Source: Nostoc sp. FACHB-110 (GTDB taxonomy: Bacteria; Cyanobacteriota; Cyanobacteriia; Cyanobacteriales; Nostocaceae). Taken from it: a stretch of 64,000 nt of DNA. A program made the position numbers and the translations under genes. Positions within the stretch are counted from its first letter, which is position 1. Each line of letters opens with the position of its first letter. The notes under the pieces were generated by a model. That model ran no database searches. It worked only from the letters and a program-made list of their open reading frames with translations, and was not told the origin of the DNA. Below, piece after piece: positions 58,933-64,000 of the stretch. The stretch is taken from NCBI RefSeq assembly GCF_014697425.1, contig NZ_JACJRU010000025.1, forward strand, positions 49,490-113,489. Reading direction: 5' to 3'.

Positions 58933-59910
58933 TCACTTTTGTTGATTAAGTGCAGCTTGCAGACGGTTTTCATCCTGTTGAGTAATGTCTGGGTTATGTA
59001 ACATCCAATAACAATCTAGGCGGTCATTAGTTCTAAATAAAAGTAGCGCACCACTTTCTGTCCAGAATGGGCCATGTGGTATGTGTGCTGGTCGCCAATA
59101 ATAACCATCTTTGCACATTGCGGCATAGCGTCTATTAAATGGATCGTCACTCATCGACCAATGTCCTAGTACATCACCGCTGATGACATAGGCTTCTTCG
59201 GTGGTGGGATGTCCAGCGTAGAAGTTACCTTCAATCCACATAGGTACTAAGCCAAGTATCCATGTAGCACGTCCGGTTTTTTTATTGGTATACAAACTTT
59301 TACGCGCTGAACCTGGGGGTAGAAATGTTGTGCTTTCCCATTTCATGGCGTGGAGTTCTTGCAAAGGGACGTATTCAGTCATCCGTGGATGGGTCTGCAT
59401 ATTTGGATGATATACAGAGTTTTCGGGGATTTGCTCTAGAGTAGCGTAGTCTTGTGTAATGTATGTGGGGGTAGCATCTGGCATCCACAAAAGTATGGTA
59501 TCTTCTTCGGTTTTCCAAGGGCCTGTAGGTATGCCAGCCGGGATGAAGGAGTAACTGAGGTTGCGGAGTTTAAACCCACCTTGGTAGAGTGTACCTGTTA
59601 GGACAAAAATTTCTACGTCGGTGGTGAAGTGACCAATAGGTGCGTTCCAGCCTTGTTTGAGGATGACTCTTTGGGTAGATTCTCCGGTACTTTCGTTAGT
59701 TGATAGTACTTGAGTTGTGCCATGTTCGGCACTGACGAAGTTTTTGATTTCAAAAGGTATTTGGGGAAAGCTGACAACAGAGAGCAGTGATGCTTCTGTT
59801 TCGATATGTTTGCGCCCTGTTGAGGTTTTTGTATTGTTTTTTGGGTATGAGAGGTTCACATTGTTGGGGGATGAATATGAACTTTTATTGTCTTCGTATG
59901 CTTGAACCAT
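58933..59910 (-). CDS. Double-cupin protein (DUF4437-like)
   Basis: The 325-residue protein has two cupin halves: HFTTDVEIFVLTGTLYQGGFKL...PAGIPTGPW (residues about 95-160) and HPTTEEAYVISGDVLGHW...RPAHIPHGPF (about 230-290). The second half keeps His, Glu and a late His for metal binding; the first has fewer ligands. Such ChrR-like double cupins are often dioxygenases, isomerases or sensors. It lies on the same strand downstream of the small cupin (161-bp gap). Function unknown. Confidence 0.78.
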   Translation of the reverse strand: MVQAYEDNKSSYSSPNNVNLSYPKNNTKTSTGRKHIETEASLLSVVSFPQIPFEIKNFVSAEHGTTQVLSTNESTGESTQRVILKQGWNAPIGHFTTDVEIFVLTGTLYQGGFKLRNLSYSFIPAGIPTGPWKTEEDTILLWMPDATPTYITQDYATLEQIPENSVYHPNMQTHPRMTEYVPLQELHAMKWESTTFLPPGSARKSLYTNKKTGRATWILGLVPMWIEGNFYAGHPTTEEAYVISGDVLGHWSMSDDPFNRRYAAMCKDGYYWRPAHIPHGPFWTESGALLLFRTNDRLDCYWMLHNPDITQQDENRLQAALNQQK

Positions 59911-60071
59911 ATTGATTGGTGAGAAAAATTTGCTTAAATGGAAAGACTGATCAGGAGTTTTGGCACAGTTAAATACAAAAGGTAATTATTGGGCTTTTAA
60001 CTCTATTACTTGTTGTATGTGTCAGTATAGCTAAAGCGATCGCTTCACCTCTGCAACCTTAATTTATAGCG

Positions 60072-60533
60072 TTATCTGGAATAAGGCATGAAAGTATCCC
60101 ATCGGCTAAAGACTGCCATATCTTCGGTATCTAATTCTACGGGTGTGCCACTGCGAATTAATTCCGAAAAGTCTTCATTGGGAACCATAATTGTCAGTGT
60201 ATACAAGCGACCAGAACCTGTATTTTTAATTAAATGTGTACCTGTAGGCGGTACTAATAAACTATCTCCGGCTTTAATTGCCACTTTTTTACCATCACAA
60301 ATTGCGATGCCTTCGCCTTTGAGGATGAAAAACATTTCCACTGCCCACTGATGGCGGTTGGGTGGTGTTTGTCCACCTACGTCAAAGATTTCTATGCAGC
60401 AAGTTAAAGAAGTGTTAGCGTTGGTGGAATCAAAGATAATGGCTAACCGATTCGTATCATTAGGATTGATGCGGTATGCTTGATAATCTTTGGGAGATTT
60501 AATCACAGGAATTACGCAACTAGTAGAGTGCAT
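60072..60533 (-). CDS. Small cupin protein
   Basis: A 153-residue single cupin with RHQWAVEMFFILKGEGIAICDGK and LLVPPTGTHLIKNTG, giving an HxxxxE...H metal site with Gln/Trp variation in the first motif. The ATG (60533) lies inside the end of the isochorismatase-like gene (14-bp overlap) with AGGAG 9 bases upstream, so the two are translationally coupled. It could be an enzyme or a metabolite sensor for the same pathway. Confidence 0.82.
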   Translation of the reverse strand: MHSTSCVIPVIKSPKDYQAYRINPNDTNRLAIIFDSTNANTSLTCCIEIFDVGGQTPPNRHQWAVEMFFILKGEGIAICDGKKVAIKAGDSLLVPPTGTHLIKNTGSGRLYTLTIMVPNEDFSELIRSGTPVELDTEDMAVFSRWDTFMPYSR

Positions 60534-61329
60534 TTTCTGAATCTCCTGCTGTTAGTTCTGGGTGATTGAAAGCTGTGAAAAGTGCTTGAGAGTCGGTGAC
60601 AAAGCCAAAACATTGTTTGACGTTGTATAAAGTTGCCAACCAACAATAATCGGGAGAAGTAGTCGCGGTACAATCTTTAATTAAGATGCAGTCATAGCCT
60701 AAAAAATTGGCATCACAAAGTGTAGTTAATACACATTGATCAGCATTCACACCAGCAAAAAATATTGTAGTTACTCCTAGATTCCGCAAGATACTATCTA
60801 AGGGTGTGTCCCAAAAGCCACTCATGCGGTATTTATCAATTTGGATGTCTTCGCTTAAGGGTGATAGTTCATCAACTACGGCAGCAGCCCAACTACCCAC
60901 TGTCAGTACTTTAGCACCGTTTTTGGGTAAGGGATCGCCTAAGCCCACACCATCGCCTGTCGGGTTGTAGACGTGACGTGAAGCCGCACTGATGTTGAGT
61001 AAGTCGGGGCGATTACCCCAATTTACCCAAATTATAGGTACTTGAAAATGGCGCAGTTTGGGCAGTAAATTTTGTAACGGTTCAATGGGTTGACGTGCAG
61101 GGGTAATATCCACGCCGATATGCGCCAACCAGCCATCAGGATGACAAAAGTCGTTTTGCATATCAATCACGAGGATTGCGGCTTTTGCCAGGTCAAGGCG
61201 CAGGGTTTTAGTTTCGGTTGTTAAGATAACGGGTTGTGGGATTTTGGGAGAACGGGTAATATCTGCGATCGCATTATCTACCATCCAAGCATTTGGTACA
61301 ACTCCCAAAGTCCGCAGTGGCTGATTCAT
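60520..61329 (-). CDS. Isochorismatase-family cysteine hydrolase
   Basis: ATG 61329 (MNQPLRTLGVV) is preferred to an in-frame TTG at 61347, which has no room for a ribosome binding site. The 269-residue enzyme has the Asp-Lys-Cys triad: Asp in VIDMQNDFC, Lys in QIDKYRMSGFW and Cys in GVNADQCVLTTL. Size and N-terminal extension resemble ureidoacrylate amidohydrolase (RutB) and related carbamoyl/amide hydrolases rather than true isochorismatase. It starts the minus-strand pair with the small cupin. Pyrimidine- or hydantoin-like breakdown with the amidohydrolase is plausible. Confidence 0.88.
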   Translation of the reverse strand: MNQPLRTLGVVPNAWMVDNAIADITRSPKIPQPVILTTETKTLRLDLAKAAILVIDMQNDFCHPDGWLAHIGVDITPARQPIEPLQNLLPKLRHFQVPIIWVNWGNRPDLLNISAASRHVYNPTGDGVGLGDPLPKNGAKVLTVGSWAAAVVDELSPLSEDIQIDKYRMSGFWDTPLDSILRNLGVTTIFFAGVNADQCVLTTLCDANFLGYDCILIKDCTATTSPDYCWLATLYNVKQCFGFVTDSQALFTAFNHPELTAGDSENALY

Positions 61330-62036
61330 AATTGCAAAACCCAACACCTTTTTCTATTTTGTAACTTGAAAACCAGTAGAGCGTTCAATTACTTAATCAA
61401 GGTTTAAATCGTGAAGTTTACTATTCAACAAGCTAAATCAACGCTAAATTAGGACTTTCAGCCCTTCAATCTACTTTTGTGACTCATCCGCTACTTAAAA
61501 AGTATACTTTTTACCTGGTTTTTTGGCGATCGCACATTCATCTTTGCTTAAGTTAGGCGATCGTATTTATACATAATATTTCTTAATATATATCGGTATA
61601 TTTTTTTACAAAAATACTTTATTTATATCTTGCAACTATCTTTAGGTGGGTGTTAAACTGTCGCTGTTATGCTATTGACATCATTTTTGAATTTTGACAT
61701 ATCCCTAGTTGATAAATTACTAGATCAAGATTGATAGCTATTTTTGAGAGATAAAAGTCTCTAAAACAGACTTGCTCTGTCAAAATAGTTGATTGCTCAG
61801 TCAATAGGTTTTGGCATAACTTACGTCATAGAGATATAGAAAAAACAAAATTGTGAACCACTGTACATCTGTGGTGTGCAATTTTGTTGGGGAAATGTCA
61901 GCTATCTAAAAGCAAAATATTTATCCACCAAGAGTCTGCTAACGCATTTCCTAAGCAAAAGGAGTAACGTAAGTAGAAAAATTTTGCTTGCTCTAATCAA
62001 GCCCAATAACTCAACAAAATTATTTAGAGGAAAAAT
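61330..62036. promoter_or_regulatory. Divergent region between the hydrolase and the tyrosinase
   Basis: These 707 bp hold promoters for both sides. GCGATCGC is at about 61525, and a second GCGATCG near 61557. AGAGGAAAA at about 62025-62033 is the tyrosinase ribosome binding site. No small gene was found. Confidence 0.45.
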
Positions 62037-63728
62037 ATGAACCTCTTTAAACGGCTGCCTATTTCTGGGGTTTTTTTGAGTAGAAATTTACTCAAAAACC
62101 TTCTTAAATTTTTAGGACCCATTCTGATGTGCACCATCTTAGCTTTCGGGATGGTAATTACTCCAGCTGAAGCTTCAACAATTTACGTTCGGAAGAACGC
62201 TCACTCACCAGAAGCTAAAAAGGATCTTGAATCACTGAAAATTGCCTTTGAAAAGATGCGTGCGATGGACTGTACCAATCCGCTGAGTTGGTATTACCAA
62301 GGAGCAATTCATTGGCTTCCGACAAAGCCTGAAGAGATAGTTGGTTTAACAAGTAATCCGCTATGTTCTTCTTACACTCAAAGCAATCCCGGTTTTCAAA
62401 TAGCTTGGAACAACTGTACCCATATCGAGAACAGTACAACATCTGGACGCAACTTTTTAGTTTGGCACCGATTCTACCTTTATCATTTTGAAAATATTGT
62501 GCGTGTGCTTTCCGGAAATAAAGATTTTGCCCTACCTTACTGGAGATATATCAGTTTAGATTCTTTGCCATCAAAAACAGTGCCGGAAAATAAGATATTT
62601 CTAACTATGCCGAAAGCCTTCATAGAACCTGCTATTCTCTATAAGAAAGATCAGAACGAACAATTTGTAGGCAATAGTCTTTATGAGGATGGACGATCTG
62701 AGAGATTGCTAAACGGCGAAGAGATTGACCAAAAGTTTTTAGAAATGCAGCTATACAAGGGAGTGGAGGATCTCAGAAACAAAAGGGAATTTGTTGATTT
62801 TAATACTTTAATCGAATTGAATCCCCACATAATTATGCATCCATATATTGGCGGATTGGATTTTCAGACTCCCGATATCAGATTTTATCCTCCCAAAAAC
62901 GGCTTCAATAAGATATATAATTCTCAGAAGAATACAGGCTTAGTGACTGAGATTCCCAGTGCTGGTTTTGATCCAATATTTTGGCTTCACCACGGTAACA
63001 TTGATCGCTTATGGGCTCAGTGGACTACTGAGGAAGGGAAGCTCGTTACTTTGGCTGACTTACAGGCAGATAATGAAAACCATTGGCAATACAAATTTTT
63101 TGACGCTGTAGTAAAGCATGATGGCACAATTGAATCAAAAGAAGTTACATACACCTTAGAGAAAGTAATTGAAAAGGTTTATGACTTGGGCTATAAGTAT
63201 GATGACACGCCTATAGTTAATGATGACACGCCTATCGTTAAACTCTCATCAGAACAGCCATCTATTTCTGCCAAGAAGTTTGCTTCACGAGAAATAAACA
63301 AGGTTGTTGATAGCGAGCATCCTCTTAAAGTAGAGGTAAATCTCACATCTCAGAAGTTAACAGAATTTAGACTTTTGGATCAGATCAACCCAAATTCACC
63401 AGATTTCAACGGCTATACATTAAAAATTGATGTTACTTATACTGGTAGACCCTACAGCACTTACGATGTGTATCTAGACCTACCTAATGATGAGTCTAAG
63501 AGTGACATAAATACCTTCTTTGTTGGCACAATTGCCTTCCTTGTGTCGCCAACTGCTGAACCAGTCACCAAGAATTTTGAATTCGACATTACAGACGAAT
63601 TAATCCAACAGGCTCGTAAAAGGATTCTGGAAAGGAATAGTAAAAATGTTAGCCTTTTGATTCAAAAGGCAAGCGGTGACGATAACGAATCATTAAACGT
63701 TGAACGTATTGCGCTTTACGAAAAATAA
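62037..63728 (+). CDS. Secreted tyrosinase/polyphenol oxidase-like copper protein
   Basis: The 563-residue protein has a long signal or anchor (residues 20-45, cleavage near AEA-STI). The copper A site has His in YYQGAIHW, CTHIE and FLVWHRFYLYHFE; copper B has His in NPHIIMHPYIGG and PIFWLHHGNIDRLWAQW, so all six ligands of a type 3 centre seem present. This group oxidises phenols and catechols to quinones. A C-terminal beta domain of about 160 residues follows a linker that contains a duplicated unit (DDTPIV twice). It could act outside the cell or in the periplasm. No caddie-like chaperone is adjacent. The substrate is unknown. Confidence 0.9.
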   Translation: MNLFKRLPISGVFLSRNLLKNLLKFLGPILMCTILAFGMVITPAEASTIYVRKNAHSPEAKKDLESLKIAFEKMRAMDCTNPLSWYYQGAIHWLPTKPEEIVGLTSNPLCSSYTQSNPGFQIAWNNCTHIENSTTSGRNFLVWHRFYLYHFENIVRVLSGNKDFALPYWRYISLDSLPSKTVPENKIFLTMPKAFIEPAILYKKDQNEQFVGNSLYEDGRSERLLNGEEIDQKFLEMQLYKGVEDLRNKREFVDFNTLIELNPHIIMHPYIGGLDFQTPDIRFYPPKNGFNKIYNSQKNTGLVTEIPSAGFDPIFWLHHGNIDRLWAQWTTEEGKLVTLADLQADNENHWQYKFFDAVVKHDGTIESKEVTYTLEKVIEKVYDLGYKYDDTPIVNDDTPIVKLSSEQPSISAKKFASREINKVVDSEHPLKVEVNLTSQKLTEFRLLDQINPNSPDFNGYTLKIDVTYTGRPYSTYDVYLDLPNDESKSDINTFFVGTIAFLVSPTAEPVTKNFEFDITDELIQQARKRILERNSKNVSLLIQKASGDDNESLNVERIALYEK

Positions 63729-63765
63729 TATATAGCAATGATTAAATGACTCAAGCTTATCCGAA

Positions 63766-63823
63766 GTAACCCAACAAAGTATGCGTGAATGTTGGGTTCC
63801 GTTCCTCCACCCAACCTACACCT
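63766..63823. repeat. Dispersed 58-bp repeat, second copy
   Basis: It matches 27762-27819 in 56 of 58 positions by eye. It lies 37 bp after the tyrosinase stop. Confidence 0.8.
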
Positions 63824-63876
63824 CAATACGGTTCAGTTAAGAGAATAGTAGCGACTGTCTTGAATGTCAAGCGATC

Positions 63877-63981
63877 ATGAACAAAAAAGAGGTGGTAGAA
63901 ACATTGACGCAACTGAGGATCGCTGCGCTAGATTCGGCGGTGTCTGGCACGGGCGACAAGGCTTGTAACTATGTAGTCTAG
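63877..63981 (+). CDS. Short ORF of uncertain status
   Basis: ATG 63877 opens a 34-codon frame (MNKKEVVETLTQLRIAALD...) with coding-like composition that stops at TAG 63979-63981. It may be a small gene or the 5' end of one broken by a stop codon. The window ends 19 bases later. Confidence 0.3.
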   Translation: MNKKEVVETLTQLRIAALDSAVSGTGDKACNYVV

Positions 63982-64000
63982 ATAGTCAAAGCCCGCGCCA

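Overview
The window looks like chromosome of a filamentous, probably heterocyst-forming, cyanobacterium of the Nostoc/Anabaena/Calothrix kind. The reasons are many GCGATCGC (HIP1) octamers, heptamer short tandem repeats (STRRs) and dispersed palindromes between genes, a CoaR-type MerR regulator, NifJ, CcsA (system II cytochrome c maturation), a PLAT-less lipoxygenase, and several serine/threonine kinases and pentapeptide-repeat proteins. The species cannot be named from sequence alone.

Layout. 1-7.4 kb: the 3' part of a repeat-built gene (19 visible units of 31-32 residues plus pentapeptide repeats), a hypothetical gene, coaR, a frameshifted transposase fragment and a vWA/lectin-like protein. 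7.4-24.7 kb: an SDR, ccsA, a lipase-like hydrolase and a RoxA-like di-haem cytochrome on the minus strand, then on the plus strand an old-yellow-enzyme flavoprotein, two further di-haem cytochromes around a small membrane protein, a second hydrolase, a lipoxygenase, an ABM monooxygenase, a saccharopine-dehydrogenase-like reductase, XdhC and a MocA-like transferase. I read this as an oxidative lipid or isoprenoid cluster. 25.4-32.6 kb: a beta-propeller protein and the minus-strand run nifJ, a DHOD-like flavoprotein and pfkA (fermentative or dark carbon metabolism). 32.9-41.5 kb: housekeeping genes including ffh, rpsP-khpA, rpsU and phoH, plus an ABC exporter.

41.6-46.8 kb: tRNA-Tyr, then tRNA-Thr whose 3' part is duplicated exactly (51 bp) 4908 bp downstream. 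The two copies bracket a small integrative element with a tyrosine integrase, a truncated ATPase and one large coiled-coil membrane protein. 46.9-54.2 kb: a PhnD-like lipoprotein, a haem/HAMP sensor and a Ser/Thr kinase, then gatB and a second, membrane-anchored kinase. 54.4-55.8 kb: a non-autonomous IS200/IS605-type element carrying an IsrB-like RuvC-only OMEGA nuclease with a structured upstream region likely to encode its omega RNA. 55.8-64 kb: a secreted pentapeptide protein, a hydantoinase-like amidohydrolase, an Asp/Asn-hydroxylase-like protein, two cupins, an isochorismatase-like hydrolase and a secreted tyrosinase.

The most promising unusual items are the lipoxygenase/di-haem cytochrome cluster, the tRNA-Thr element with its unrecognised cargo, the IsrB element, and nifJ, which has dispersed repeat DNA in frame inside it and STRR sequence at its 3' end. 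All calls are from reading the sequence; no database search was run.
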